Below, one piece after another: positions 22,918 through 34,619 of a stretch of DNA of 64,000 nt (the first letter of the stretch is position 1; each line of letters starts with the position of its first letter). Source of the stretch: Flaccisagitta enflata (taxonomy: Eukaryota; Chaetognatha; Sagittoidea; Aphragmophora). Location of the stretch: assembly GCA_965153355.1 (NCBI GenBank), contig OZ231126.1, positions 84,010,001-84,074,000 of the forward strand. The letters are read 5' to 3'. The translations under genes and the position numbers were made by a program. The notes under the pieces were generated by a model. It was not told the origin of the DNA, ran no database searches, and saw nothing but the letters and a program-made list of their open reading frames with translations.

Positions 22918-24254
22918 TTCACTAGATCTCAAACAGCCTTCATAGACCTTAAATCAGTCTTCAAAGTCCAAAATCAGGCCTTCCAGACAAAATTTTTGCT
23001 CTGTTAGGCTTAATATCAGCCTTTCTAGATCTCCAATCATCAAATTTTCTTAGGTTAGCGATAGATTAGATCCAGTAAGAGGAAAATCCCCAGTTAAGGA
23101 CAAGTGGATGAACTGAAAATGGGTTTTTAGGCCAAAAAGTTGAAAAAATAGTCATTTTAAGCCATTTTTATGGAGGGTTTAGACTATGAGAGCCTAAATA
23201 TCGGCCTCAGTGTGAGCTAGATAGCTAAAAATTGGCATGTAGAGTCTTAAATATCACACAATTCATCATGTCAAATTTTATCTCCGTGGCTACTATGGTT
23301 CAGAAGTAATGGTACTTTTTCTATTTTTGTTGTTTTTTTTCCAAAGGTAATGGTAAATCTTTAAAAATTCATAACTCTGTTTTGATAAGGGTTTAATAGC
23401 TCAGATTTGACATGGAATTAGGTATTAATAATGCTTATCACCATGTCAAATTTTGTGTCAATTGGCCAAATCGTTTGGCCTAGGTATAGCCCTTTTCAAA
23501 ATTTTGCATTTTTTGGAACAGTGGGTACCTAGACTTTAAATGACAATAACTCCGCTTCTATTTGAGTTTTAAGGCTCAAATTTCGTGGGCAACTCAAAAA
23601 ATATCATATCATTCATCATGTAAAATTTCAGGTTGGTGGCATTTGTCGTTGAGGAGAAAAAATCATTTTTTTGTAGTTTTTGATTTTTTCTCAAAAAAAT
23701 ATGCTTAACTTTGAACGTTCATATCTCCGCTTCTATATGAGCTGAGAGACTAAGATTTGACATACAAGTCGGTTTTTATCATACATTTGACCATGCAAAA
23801 TCTTGTAGCATGAATTTGAACCATTTAGCCTAGGGAAAGCCCTTTTCAAAATTTTGGCATTTTTTTTGAAAAAAGGTACCTAGACTTTAAAATTCAATAA
23901 CGCCGCTTCTACTCAACCGATTAAGCTGAAATTTGGTATGTAACTAAAGAAATATCATATATTTCACCATGTAAAATTTTGTTGAGCCAACCTGAACGGT
24001 TTACCCGTTATGACGTTTTGAAGTGAAAAAATGGCCTAAAAAGCGATTTTTAGAAGGGGTGCTAAAAATTTTTTGAAAAACGGATGGTTTGGCTGTCTTC
24101 AGCATGAAAAAATAGTCCCGTCTGCAAATTTCTAGAGCTTGCTGAAAATTTTTGCACGCCATCCTTGATTTTGGCGCTAAGATCCCCGACTATTAAACTC
24201 AGGGCTTGAAAGAAGAACATCCAACAAGGCTCTAAAAAAGGAACACCGGCGGGA

Positions 24255-24680
24255 GTGCGCATTTTTACGCTTTTCGACTTGATCAAAGTGGACCAACCCG
24301 CGGATTTACAAATGGAAGGACGAAGCCTCTTATCGAGTTACGCGTCTGCGACAAAATGATCTCGAGCTTTGGAGAAACAAGCCCGACCAGGCAACGATGC
24401 GTCCGGGCTGTGTCACTATGTGTATTGGTCATTTGACATATTTATAGAGGCAGATGGACGAACAGACAGGGGGAAAAGGCTCTCAAAACATATTAGTTGA
24501 TCATTTGTTTCAGTATAGGATCTCACCGTGGCCAAAAACAGCAGAGAAACGCGGTTTTTGCACAAGCGGACGGACGGACGGACGGACCGACGGACCGACC
24601 GACGGACCGACGGACCGAAAGGCGGACAGACCCTGTTATAGAGAAGCGTTCCTGACGGACGCATCTAAAAGCCAGAGGCG
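24255..24680 (+). repeat. Two decayed HP-family copies
   Basis: First: CATTTTTACGCTTTTCGACT, GAAGCCTCTTATCGAGTTAC, GCGTCTGCGAC. Second: an ACGGACGGACCGACGGACC array (24560-24630), CTGTTATAGAGAAGCGTTCC and GACGGACGCATCTAAAAG. The stems are decayed. Confidence 0.5.
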
Positions 24681-24724
24681 TGAAGGTGAAACTTCAAATC
24701 CCTTTGACGCGCGTAGTACAAAAT

Positions 24725-24860
24725 TCACCGAGAGAAACAAACCGTCATTCGTCATTTGTCATTCATCATCGGTCATTCGTTATCCATCGTTATCTATAAT
24801 CGCTTATCTATTATCAGTTATCTGTCATCTATCATCCTTTATCCACGTCATTCGTCATCT
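24725..24860. repeat. (TCATTCG)-type short tandem
   Basis: Degenerate 7-10 bp units such as GTCATTCGTCATTTGTC and TATCTATTATCAGTTATC. Confidence 0.6.
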
Positions 24861-25126
24861 TCTTGGAGCAAAGCATGCCTCGGACAAACCAAGGAACGGA
24901 CCTGTGTAGGGACCAACACATATATGGTAACCTCTTTGGGCTAATGAATGGGCTCACGGACGGACAGACATAACCTCTTCAACGTTCAAGACTTGTTAGT
25001 TGGTTCGCGAGTGAAAAGGAAGTTTTGTGTGCTGCTGAAAAACAATTGGAGATTGGCAAAATACTCAGGGGACATTCTGCCATTTGTTTTTCACATGTGA
25101 CGTAATAAATGATGGATGAGGTTTTT

Positions 25127-25230
<104 letters not shown>

Positions 25231-25304
25231 ATGTTACTGCGTACTAATAGTACTAATAGTACTAATAGTTTGCTTTTCATAACTCAACTTTTAGTGTTGC
25301 GTGA

Positions 25305-25369
25305 CAGTCGGGCGGAATTACCAAACGACGGACGAGCACGACTGAATATAGAGGTGCGTTGGCGCACCT
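25305..25369 (+). repeat. HP-family hairpin end
   Basis: ACGACGGACGAGCACGAC, TATAG and the perfect hairpin AGGTGCG-TTGG-CGCACCT (25352-25369), then AAAAAAG. Confidence 0.65.
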
Positions 25370-25589
25370 AAAAAAGAAAAATAAACACGTTTTTACGATT
25401 TGATGGTTTTACGATTTTACGGTTTTACGATTTGACATGAGTATTAACGGAGGACAAAAAAGGAAGAAAGAAATCACGCGCAAGAAAAAGACGAGAAAAA
25501 AGAAGGCATTCATTTTTGAGCTAAAGTTGGTTTGAGAGGAACAAGAAAAATCCTTATCGAGCGACGTCAGCGTCGAAAAACGTCGTTTT

Positions 25590-25700
25590 TCCTCCTCTTC
25601 CTCTTCCTCCTCTTCCTCCTCTTCTATTCTTTCCTCCCTTTCCTCTCCCTTTCATTTCCTTCTTTCCTTCCTCTTCCTGGTTTTCCTCCTCCTTCCATTT
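25590..25700. repeat. CCTCTT pyrimidine-rich tract
   Basis: Degenerate CCTCTT/CCTTTCC low-complexity run. The frames across it are by-products. Confidence 0.8.
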
Positions 25701-25747
25701 TATCGTTTCACGGGGACCATTTCTTGTGTCCAGACGTCTCCTGGATG

Positions 25748-25888
25748 TTTTTAGGTGCGACAAAGCCCCCTCTATAACCGGCTGTGTCCGTCCGTCGGTT
25801 GGTTCGATGGTTGGTTGGTCGGTCGGGTAACGCATTCGTTCGACTATCCACACGTCGCACCTTGTTGGCCTACTTGGCCTTGTTTGCT
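25748..25888 (-). repeat. HP-family repeat, GGTGCGAC subtype
   Basis: TTTTTAGGTGCGACAAAGCC at the left, CCTCTATAACCGGCTGTGTC, a GGTTGGTTCGATGG array, then GTAACGCATTCGTTCGACTA, CACACGTCGCACC and GGCCTACTTGGCCTTGTT. The copy at 53815-54896 has the same ends. Confidence 0.75.
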
Positions 25889-26555
25889 TCTAATTAGCTA
25901 ATCATCCCGGACTGCACCCTACAAATTGTTCTCTTTCTTTGAGGAGGGATATCCAAATCTGATTGGTCCAATTCAAATCTTGAATCCCGCCCTGAATAAC
26001 TCGCCTCATAGTTAAAGTTAAGAGGAACAACTGCCTATCACGCCTGCATTGCCTTCCCTAGTACCTGACCAATTAACAGCCATCAGCCAAACTAGAGAGA
26101 ATGGTTTGCGTCAAGTTTGTTTTCTGAATCATATTGGAACCATTTTGTTTACTAATACTCAGATGGCGTTGTGGAATGATAGGGATGCCCACCCGTCCGC
26201 GGCTGATGCTTCACCCGGTCCTGTTTACCTATCTTAATCGGTGTTATCTCCGATGGTTGGTTATTCCTTTTGGGTTTTCATAAGACGCCCTTTGTAAATT
26301 TTGCATTGATCAAGCCATTGACCTGAAATGACAAATAATGGTATTATGTTCATGTTAGCGCCCGGGCACTTCTGAAATGGAACATTAGTGCGCACTTTCT
26401 TATCCTATATCAATTACAGTGAAAGCTACCTAGAAAATCAGAAATGTAAGATTAATCGTATCTAAGAAATGTTTTTGTCTGCATATCTTATAAACCTTGA
26501 TGAAGGACATTGAAAAAAAAATATTCTTTCCTCTTACAGAGATTTTTTGCTTCTT
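25889..26555. other. No gene or repeat recognised
   Basis: Mixed-composition DNA with short frames lacking motifs. Confidence 0.4.
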
Positions 26556-26584
26556 AAGGGGTTATCGCATTGATTGTATTATCT

Positions 26585-28111
26585 CACACATCTCTGGATA
26601 CCCCCCCAAAGAGAATCGAAAATACCGTTTTTTCTGACTGTGCTATTTGTCTTCAGGAACATGTGGGCTACTAAAAAAAACAAAAAACAAAAAAAATCTT
26701 CTGAAATTTATTTTACTTTTTAGGTAAAAAAAAGGCATTTTTAGCACTTTTTAAGCATAAAATTGTTCATGCAGCTTAGAAAATCTTAAAAAATATTGGA
26801 AATGTATGGCAATAGATAGAATATACATGTTTTTACCCTTCATAAACAGTTTTTTTAGGTATCATACAGATTAGAGCTTAAAAATAGCCTAAAAATGACG
26901 ATATATGTTTTTTTTTCAGTATTTTTTAGTCTAAATTTGTTTTTACAGCATTTTAACTCCCGAAAAATCCTAGAATAGTGTAGTAGTAGTCTGAGCTTAA
27001 CTACTTTTACCCTGAACAATTAGTAAATTTTGATTTTTTTAAGTTTAGAGTTAAAAAATAGCTAAAAAATATCAAAATATTATTTAAGCATCTTAAAGCA
27101 AATAATTATTCATGCACTTTTATAAATCCAAAAAAATACTGGAAATGTGTTGCAATAGATAGAATATACATGTTTTTACCCTTTTGGGGTATTTTTAAAG
27201 CTTCAAACTGTAAAATATCCCACTGTCAAAAAAGGATTGTATTTCCGTTATTACCACATAATTATATTGTCATGAAAGATTTTTGAAAATTCATGAATAA
27301 TTTTTTAGCTTGAAAATATCAATTTTTTGTTTTTTTAAGTAAAACTCAGGCTACTACTACACATTTCTAGGATTTTTGGGAGTTGAAATGCTGTATTAAC
27401 AAATTTGAGACTTAAAAATGCTGAAAAAAGCTATATTTTGGCATTTTTACACTATTTTTAAACTTTAATATTAAGGATATCAATAAAAACTTTTTTTGAA
27501 AGGTAAAAACATGTATATTCTATCTATTGCGACACATTTCCAGTATTTTTTTGGATTTATAAAAGTGCATGAATAATTATTTGCTTTAAGATGCTTAAAA
27601 AATCAATATTTTGCTATTTTTTAGCTATTTTTTAACTCTAAACCTAAAAAAAATCAAAATTTACTGATTGTTCAGGGTAAAAGTAGTTAAGCTCAGACTA
27701 CTACTACATTTTTTTAGGATTTTTCTGGAGTTAATATGCTGTAAAAAAAATTTAGACTGAAAAATACTGAAAAAAGCCATATTTCCTCATTTTTAGGCTA
27801 TTTTTAAGCTCTAAACTGTATGATACCTAAAAAAACTGTTTATGAAGGGTAAAAACGTGTATATTCTATCTATTGCCATACATTTCCAGTATTTCTTTGG
27901 ATTTTCTAAGCTGCATGAACAATTTTATGCTTAAAAAGTGCTAAAAATGCCTTTTTTTTTTACTTAAAAAGTGAAATAAATGAAAAAATTTCAGAAGAAT
28001 TTTTTTGTTTTTTGTTTTTTTTAGTAGCCCACATATTCCTGAAGACAAATAGCACAGTCAGAAAAAATGGTATTTTCGATTCTCTTTGGGGGGGGTATCC
28101 AGAGATGTGTG
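26585..28111. mobile_element. 1.5 kb foldback element with ATCT target duplication
   Basis: Ends CACACATCTCTGGATACCCC and complement, flanked by ATCT on both sides (26581-26584, 28112-28115). The arms (about 26585-27330 and 27360-28111) are imperfect inverted copies, e.g. ACATGTATATTCTATCTATTG. The interior has no coding frame of note. Confidence 0.75.
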
Positions 28112-28134
28112 ATCTACATATCATCGTGATATTC

Positions 28135-28816
28135 CTTATGAAAGTTGAAACAACATTGCCCTTACAAAAGGAGGCCAGAATTCTCCAATTTACAAAGGAT
28201 GAAAGCCTTGCAAGCTTTCAATGGTGTTTACTCCGGATTGCTCACAACTATCCTTTACAATTAACAAAAGAAATGCTTACCTGAATAAACCATCAGCTTG
28301 ACTGCATACCTCATTAGTATAGGTTCGGACTGGCCTATACCATTTAGTATACACAAAATCTCTTACAAATGTAACAATCAAAGATCACTAATGCACTGGT
28401 GGAAGTACTGACACTAGCAATATTGATTAAAAAACTATACCCTTAGAGGCAAGAATCGAGGTACAACCATATTGGACCGCCGGCATTCTGTACCAAGGTA
28501 CTGATACTTATGAAAGTTGAAACAACATTGCCCTTACAAAAGGAGGCCAGAATTCTCCAATTTACAAAGGATGAAAGCCTTGCAAGCTTTCAATGGTGTT
28601 TACTCCGGATTGCTCACAACTATCCTTTACAATTAACAAAAGAAATGCTTACCTGAATAAACCATCAGCTTGACTGCATACCTCATTAGTATAGGTTCGG
28701 ACAGGCCTATACCATTTAGTATACACAAAATCTCTTACAAATGTACCAATCAAAGATCACTAATGCACTGGTGGAAGTACTGACACTAGCAATATTGATT
28801 AAAAACTATACCCTTA
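28135..28816. repeat. LTR-like direct repeat pair with 61-bp spacer
   Basis: 28135-28445 and 28507-28816 are nearly identical (three differences seen: ACTGG/ACAGG, AACAATC/ACCAATC, one A). The spacer 28446-28506 (AGAGGCAAGAATCGAG...CCGCCGGCATTCT...ACCAAGGTACTGATA) recurs on the other strand at 37326-37390 between related repeats. Size and layout suggest a TRIM-like or tandem-LTR element. TG...CA ends and a polypurine tract are not evident. Confidence 0.65.
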
Positions 28817-28860
28817 TGTAATATCTCGATAATTTTCCTAATGCGACAACCCCTTTACCC

Positions 28861-29208
28861 AATCATGTTTACGAGCATTACGCTGATTGCTTAGCCTGGC
28901 TTTTCTGACTTGTTCTCGTGCGACCCCTTCATAATTTCACACTTATGATTTTATTTCAAGCAAGCTAATGCGCAGCTTTCTAGCTTGGTGGTAACTTATT
29001 TCAGGGTGGATTAGAAGTGGATAAAGATAATAAAAGGATATTCTTAAGGGGTTTCTTTTCCTTTGATTTCTTGGCTAACTTCAATCTGGCTCTCATAAAG
29101 AACTAACTAAGAAGACATAGCATAGAAAATATCTCATGCCACTCATTGCTAGCAAAAGCGGCTAGTCTAATTTTTTTTCTAAATGATGAAAAGAAAAACA
29201 TGTCACGG
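28861..29208. other. No gene or repeat recognised
   Basis: A+T-rich sequence with no tandem or coding signal. Confidence 0.4.
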
Positions 29209-29633
29209 TACACTTTTTTTATCTTATAAGCACGCTCTTTTTTTGGCTGAGGCTGAGCGTGCTTAGCAAAATCTCATTTTCGAGGCTGAGATGTGCTTAA
29301 AAGCGCACAAAGAAACTTCCCCCATTGGCGCAATGGACATTTGCGCTAGGGGCCTCCTTCACCAGCGCTGGTGTGTTTCTGGCCTCATTGCCCTAGTTAC
29401 AATCTGGCTTTTGCAAACATGCTGTCTTAGGCGCAGTTAGTTTTTTTAGCGCATTAGCGCACCAAGACATAAGCGCATTAGCGCAAGTTCATTTCCTGGT
29501 TGCTCTCTGCCCCAGAACAATAGACACATTTTTTTTAAGGGTTAAGACTTTGTGAAATAAGTTGAACAAGCTCATAGGAGTGCACTTGTGTTTGTTTATG
29601 CGTGTATGAGTTTGTTTGTGCATGGGTGAGAGC

Positions 29634-29636
<3 letters not shown>

Positions 29637-29717
<81 letters not shown>

Positions 29718-29730
29718 AAGAAGGAAAGAT
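29637..29730. repeat. (GA)n microsatellite
   Basis: About 75 bp of GA followed by GAAA units. Confidence 0.95.
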
Positions 29731-29736
29731 ATAAAA

Positions 29737-29943
29737 AACAAGTGACGCGGGGTCACAATATTGTTGCGGACGGGTGGGCAGGGACTTCCAACCCCTATCC
29801 ACACCCCAATCCCCACCCCACACACCAACATGCATAACGCTTGTTTTTCCACTTTTCGACTCGATCACCACGGACCGACGGATGGACGTACGGACTAACG
29901 TACAGACGGACAAAGCCTCTTATAGAGTTGCGTGTCCGCAACT
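29737..29943 (+). repeat. HP-family repeat, TTGCGGAC subtype
   Basis: Starts AACAAGTGACGCGGGG, has GTTGCGGACGGGTGGGCAGG, CACTTTTCGACTCGATCACC, a GACGGACGTACGGAC array and CAAAGCCTCTTATAG. It ends in the perfect hairpin AGTTGCG-TGTC-CGCAACT (29926-29943). Confidence 0.8.
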
Positions 29944-29949
29944 AAAAAG

Positions 29950-30095
29950 ATAGAAAAAAAAATGAAAAAAAAATAGAAAAAAATGAAAAAAATAAAAAAA
30001 ATAAAAAAAAATAAAAAAAAATAAAAAAAAATAAAAAAAAATAAAAAAAATAAGAAAAAATAAGAAAATAAAAAAATTAAAAAATAAAGAGAGAA
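29950..30095. repeat. (A6-8T)n low-complexity array
   Basis: Runs of six to nine A separated by single T or G. Confidence 0.85.
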
Positions 30096-30752
30096 AAACA
30101 GGCAGACAGACAAACACACATATTCCGATTTCAGACAGAGAGGCACAGACATACAGACAGACAGACTTACAGACAAACTCAATAACAGAATTACAACTGA
30201 GATCTTGCAGAGAGAAAAAAGATTAAAAAAGACAAAATTGCAAAAAAGACAGAAAAGATTCATAGCAAAAAATAACAGAGGAAGACTAGCAGTGACAGAC
30301 ATACGCAGCCATGCTTCTCTCTGCTTACTAAAGACTAGATTCATTGCCTTTGAGTTTCAACTTCTCCAAAAAGTTAAAGCTTTTGAAAATGCTGATACTG
30401 TTTTCAGAAATTAGGCGCAATAAATAGCTAGGGGAATCAAATTAGCGCATCACATAGCGCATTTCCTAGCGCATTAGCGCATTTGCACCTGTAGAAAAGT
30501 GCAAATGAAGTTTAAGTTTCTAATTAATGTGAAGGGAGAAAAGCAGCCCTTGTAACTGGTGGGGCAAGTAGCGCACTGGCGCAAATGTCTGTTAAAGTTT
30601 CCTTGTGAAGCGTGCTTATCATTTATTAGTAAGTAATCGGTAAGTGATCGGTAAGTATAGAAAGAAGTACACAGTAAGGTATAGAAAACTGTATAGCATA
30701 GAGTATTGTGTAGTAAAGAATAAAGTATAGTAATGAATGTATTTTGCTTTTA

Positions 30753-30988
30753 AACAAGGCCGGATACACGGCCAATATGCAGTCGCTGGCAGGTGGGCAG
30801 GGGCAGTACACAAGGGCAGTCAGTCAGTGGGCAGGGGCTGTATTTTAGGTGGGCAGGGGCTGTTATGCTCAAAAATCACAAATATGGTCTATTTCGCGGC
30901 ATCCAAAATTTCGCATTACGGACACTCAGACAGACAGACAGACAGACCAAGGGACACACCCTCTTATAGAGTCGCTTAGCCAGCGACT
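30753..30988 (+). repeat. HP-family repeat
   Basis: AACAAGGCCGGATACACGGC start, GGTGGGCAGGGGCAGT three times with variation, a CAGACAGACAGACAG array and CCTCTTATAG. Hairpin AGTCGCT-TAGCC-AGCGACT at 30970-30988, then AAAAAA. Confidence 0.8.
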
Positions 30989-31681
30989 AAAAAATACAAT
31001 ATCTTTCATTGATGTTGTCCTACTTTCATATACCATGGGATGAGATTATTATCTTGAATAAATATTTTTTTTCAAAATCTTTAATGTTATTTAGAATCAT
31101 GATATATCATTATTTTTGGTGGTCCTTGCTACAGCAATAAATTCTTATTAACAATAGTATCTTAGCAATAATATTTTTAAATATCATTAGAAATCCAATT
31201 ATTTCTATTAGTATCAAAATCCTGAATATATTGACAGACTAATATTATAGATAATTTCAATTTCTATCAAAGTTTCCATTGATTTTTGTGAAATTCCAAA
31301 CAAAAATGTCTAAAAATTAGCATATTTTAGGAAATTTACAAGAAAAATTTTTCGAAATCGAAAATCTCAGCCTGGAGCGTGCTTAGCAATGTGCTTAAAT
31401 TTTCCAAATATCTGAGGCTGGGCGTGTTTATAAACGAGGTGCTTATAAAAAAAGAGTAAGTGAAAGGAAATGGTACACTGGTTTTGAACTATTTTCATCG
31501 GCCACGTCTGGCAAGTACTTTGACTAGCCAGAGGCGGGACTTTTTAAATCAACTTTGATATCAAATTGATTTTATTTATCTCAGATGGCATACGCTTATT
31601 CGAAATAAGAATCATTATTGTCACATTATATAGGGGTCGCACAGGAATGATTCAGCTAAGTCAAACGAAGCCATGCGCGTA

Positions 31682-32091
31682 CACTTTTTTTTTTATAAAA
31701 GACAGCTTTTTTGAACTCAGCCTGGGTGTTCTTAAATTTTGCGCCGTTTTCAGCTTGAAATTCTCTTAAAGTGTTCTTAATTTTTCGATGTTTATAAATA
31801 AAGAAATTGTATAAAAAACCTTATTTAGAACAGTTGTATCTGAAACTTGATAATTATTATGTTTATTTTTATATAATATTTGATATCAAAGGGAAACTAA
31901 AAAAAAAAATTTTTCAGAAATAAGCAACCTATACTTCTGAAAAGAATTGAATAAAATTCATTTTTAAGATATGAAGTTTTACAAATTTTTTTGCAAAAAT
32001 GGCCAAAACTGAATCTCAGCCTGGGCATTTTCTTATTTTGTTCTTAAAATTTTGGCAAATCTCAGGCTCATGTCTCTTATAAACTGGTCTC
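31682..32091. mobile_element. MITE-like element of the CACTTTTTTT group
   Basis: Begins GTA-CACTTTTTTTTTTATAAA. The right end is CTCTTATAAGAAAA. CTCAGCCTGGGTGTTCTTAA near the left is inverted near the right as TTCTTAAAATTTTGG and CTCAGGCTCATG. Related to 29211 and 51397. Confidence 0.5.
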
Positions 32092-32100
32092 TTATAAGAA

Positions 32101-32505
32101 AACAAGGCCAACACCTATAAGTCGCGTGCGAGACTTACAGACTAAGAATGACTTAGAATGACTTAGAATGACTTATAATGACTTAAAATGACTTAAAATG
32201 ACTTAGAATGACTTAAGATGGCCAAAAAGGACTTAAAATGACCAAAAAACCTAGGAACCAAAAATGACTTAAAATACTTTAAAATGACTTAGAATGACTT
32301 AAAATGACTTAGAATGACTCAAAATGACTTAGAATAACTATTAATGACTGAAAAAGACTTAAAATGACCTAAGAGTTGACGTAATATAACAAAAAAAGTA
32401 AAGTGTGACGGACGGACGGACGGACGGACGGACCGACGGACGGACGGACAGACCAACGGACGGACGGACCGACAAAGCGGGGTGTAGAGTCGCGTGCACG
32501 CGACT
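32101..32505 (+). repeat. HP-family repeat with private 10-bp minisatellite
   Basis: AACAAGGCCAACACC start, GTCGCGTGCGAGACTTAC, then about 24 units of AATGACTTAG/AATGACTTAA (32145-32370), a GACGGACGGACGG array and AAAGCGGGGTGTAG. Perfect hairpin AGTCGCGTGCACGCGACT at 32488-32505. Confidence 0.85.
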
Positions 32506-33173
32506 AAAAAAAGTGTAATGCTCATTCGCCAGATCCAAAGTTTGCTATGTTGGTCTGTCTGTCCCCATCTTCCTCAACATTCATGCTTGCCACAAGCTTC
32601 TTACTTTCCCCCACCCAAACCTATATCAGTGCTTCTAACCATGATATGCCCGGTATAGTCTTGACACATGACTTCCGGTAAAAGCTCGGTGTGGCTCTTC
32701 GATTCAGACCAAATTGCGTATAATAAGCATATTTCCGTGATGCGCGTCTGATTCCCCTCCCGCGACCGTCAATGGGTTACAACCTACAACCTGTGTACGC
32801 CTACGAAGGGGCAACAGTCAGCCTTAAGAGTTAAGACCTTGCATCAGAATTTAAGAATTCACTTTTCAGCTCGTTAGACCGGAGAAGCGGCGCACGCTGA
32901 TTTATTCCACCTGATTTCAGTTTTTCACAGTGATAAAGCACATTACGACGATTTTTTTAGTGTTAACATATGAACAATTCAAAACAATTGAATTATCAAA
33001 AAAAACTGCAAAGCTGTTTCTGTATTCTCGTGTGCCTTTTACGAATGATCATTTAGATCTTTCGATCCAAGTTCAAAATTTTACCATTCATAAAAAAGGT
33101 GTTATATTAGGGTGTACTGCATTATGGAAATCAGATTATTATGGAAATAGATTAGTGAATTACCAACCATCTC
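32506..33173. other. No gene recognised
   Basis: A 96-codon open frame (32930-33220, plus) crosses into the next element. It has no motif I recognise and its composition matches the surrounding A+T-rich DNA, so it is not called. Confidence 0.4.
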
Positions 33174-33778
33174 ACTACTACTTAGGCCATAAAAAACGCA
33201 ATCTACATGCACAAGGATAAGAGTACAATACTGGTCAAAGAGTGCTGCTCTATTGAGTATTTTCAAAGTGTTTTCGTGTTCAAGTTCAAAAAACTTGGTC
33301 CCAAAAGGCTATGATGAGCCGTTTCAGAGATATCAACCAATCTTTGAAAAAGTTCCATTCTAAAACTCACACAAAACTTGCCCATTTTTAGTTAAGCTAC
33401 CTTCAAATCGGTTTCTGCAAAATAAACTCTGTCACTAGTGCCATTTTTCCTCTCCGTTATTGCCCCTAGTAATAATAAAAGGTAAATCAGTAAAAGAGTA
33501 AAAGGTCCTAGTATCATTAACTATCTCTAGGATAAAGTAGAAACCTTAAAAGTTGTTGACTAAAACGCTTCAATTTAGGACCCCGCTTTGAGTGAACATG
33601 TGGGCAAAATCTTTTTAATCCTTGCTCAAATACGGCTCAGGCACCTGCTTTAGTCAAAGGGTCAAAATGGATACTAGTCCTAAACATTCACGCTCTCCTC
33701 CAAAGATTTGAAGAGCTGAATTATCAAAAATTCAAGTTTGATTAGGAAAATTGCGTTTTTTATGGCCTAAGTAGTAGT
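33174..33778. mobile_element. 605-bp TIR element
   Basis: ACTACTACTTAGGCCATAAA continuing to AAACGCAAT is exactly inverted at the right end (ATTGCGTTT...GGCCTAAGTAGTAGT), about 30 bp. The interior is not palindromic and codes for nothing recognisable. No target duplication was identified. Confidence 0.6.
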
Positions 33779-34122
33779 TACTTTCTCTTACATCTCTGTA
33801 AGAGGGTCTGTCCATCCGTTGGTCTGTCCATCCTTCGTTTGGTATATACCAATATACCAATTAGTCGAAACATAACCCAGTCCCTGCCTCCTCGTCCTTT
33901 TATCCAACATGCGTCATGCATAAAATTTGAACTATTCAATGAATATTAATCATGATCCATCTACTATCATAAATCAAGTCAATATCATTACTATAATGCT
34001 CAAAACTAAAAATATATGAGGCAGCTACGGCAGTTAGCCACTAACCAGTTAACAGTAAACAGTTAACATTTAACACCCTGAGCTCCTTTTTTTTCCACCG
34101 CTTCTCCTTTGTTGTTTCCGTT

Positions 34123-34124
<2 letters not shown>

Positions 34125-34208
<84 letters not shown>
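34125..34208. repeat. (CT)n microsatellite
   Basis: About 80 bp of pure CT. Confidence 0.95.
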
Positions 34209-34212
<4 letters not shown>

Positions 34213-34334
34213 CGTGGTTTGAACCAGGAAGCGCAGAGCCCGCCTTTGGTCCAGCTGACAGAAATGCAGTCGTATGGAAACTCAGTAGCGAGTGCAAGAG
34301 AAAGGAAGAAAGACTCAAACAAGAAAGAGTGAAG

Positions 34335-34560
<226 letters not shown>

Positions 34561-34619
34561 ACAGACAGTCAAAGACATACAGACAGACTGACATTTAGAT
34601 ACACAGACATAGCGAATCA

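Larger units (their letters stand above)
12595..24192. mobile_element. Giant foldback element carrying nested foldbacks
   Basis: The outer ends TAGTCGGGGATCTTA (12595) and TAAGATCCCCGACTA (to 24192) are inverted, possibly with TA as target duplication. The left arm is 12597-13289 plus 15397 to about 16290. The right arm is about 19400-19581 plus 22800-24190. Discounting nested insertions, each arm is about 1.58 kb of imperfect inverted repeat. The loop (about 16290-19400) holds another foldback and GP copies. No transposase was seen. Confidence 0.8.
26556..28858. mobile_element. Possible outer TIR element around two others
   Basis: AAGGGGTTATCGCATT (26556-26571) is the inverse of AATGCGACAACCCCTT (about 28843-28858), 15 of 16 matching. 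The interval contains the 26585 foldback and the LTR-like pair, so these ends may bound an older element. The short match makes this tentative. Confidence 0.4.
29330..30600. repeat. GCGCATTAGCGC clusters in inverted halves
   Basis: AGCGCATTAGCGCA-type decamers cluster at 29445-29490 and 30415-30480. ACATTTGCGCTAGGGGC on the left mirrors CAAGTAGCGCACTGGCGCAA on the right. Confidence 0.5.
29211..31454. mobile_element. Diverged TA-flanked foldback element with many internal insertions
   Basis: Left end TA-CACTTTTTTTATCTTATAA then GCACGC; right end as complement TA-CTCTTTTTTTATAAGCAC. GGCTGAGGCTGAGCGTGCTT on the left pairs with AGGCTGGGCGTGTTTATA-type sequence on the right, and GCGCATTAGCGC-rich stretches occur in both halves. 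Two HP copies and GA and A-rich microsatellites lie inside. Confidence 0.5.

Noticed and set aside
34041-34230. CT and GA tracts at 34125 and 34335 as arms of a foldback element
   Set aside because: Complementary simple repeats pair trivially. The flanks do not extend the inverted match.
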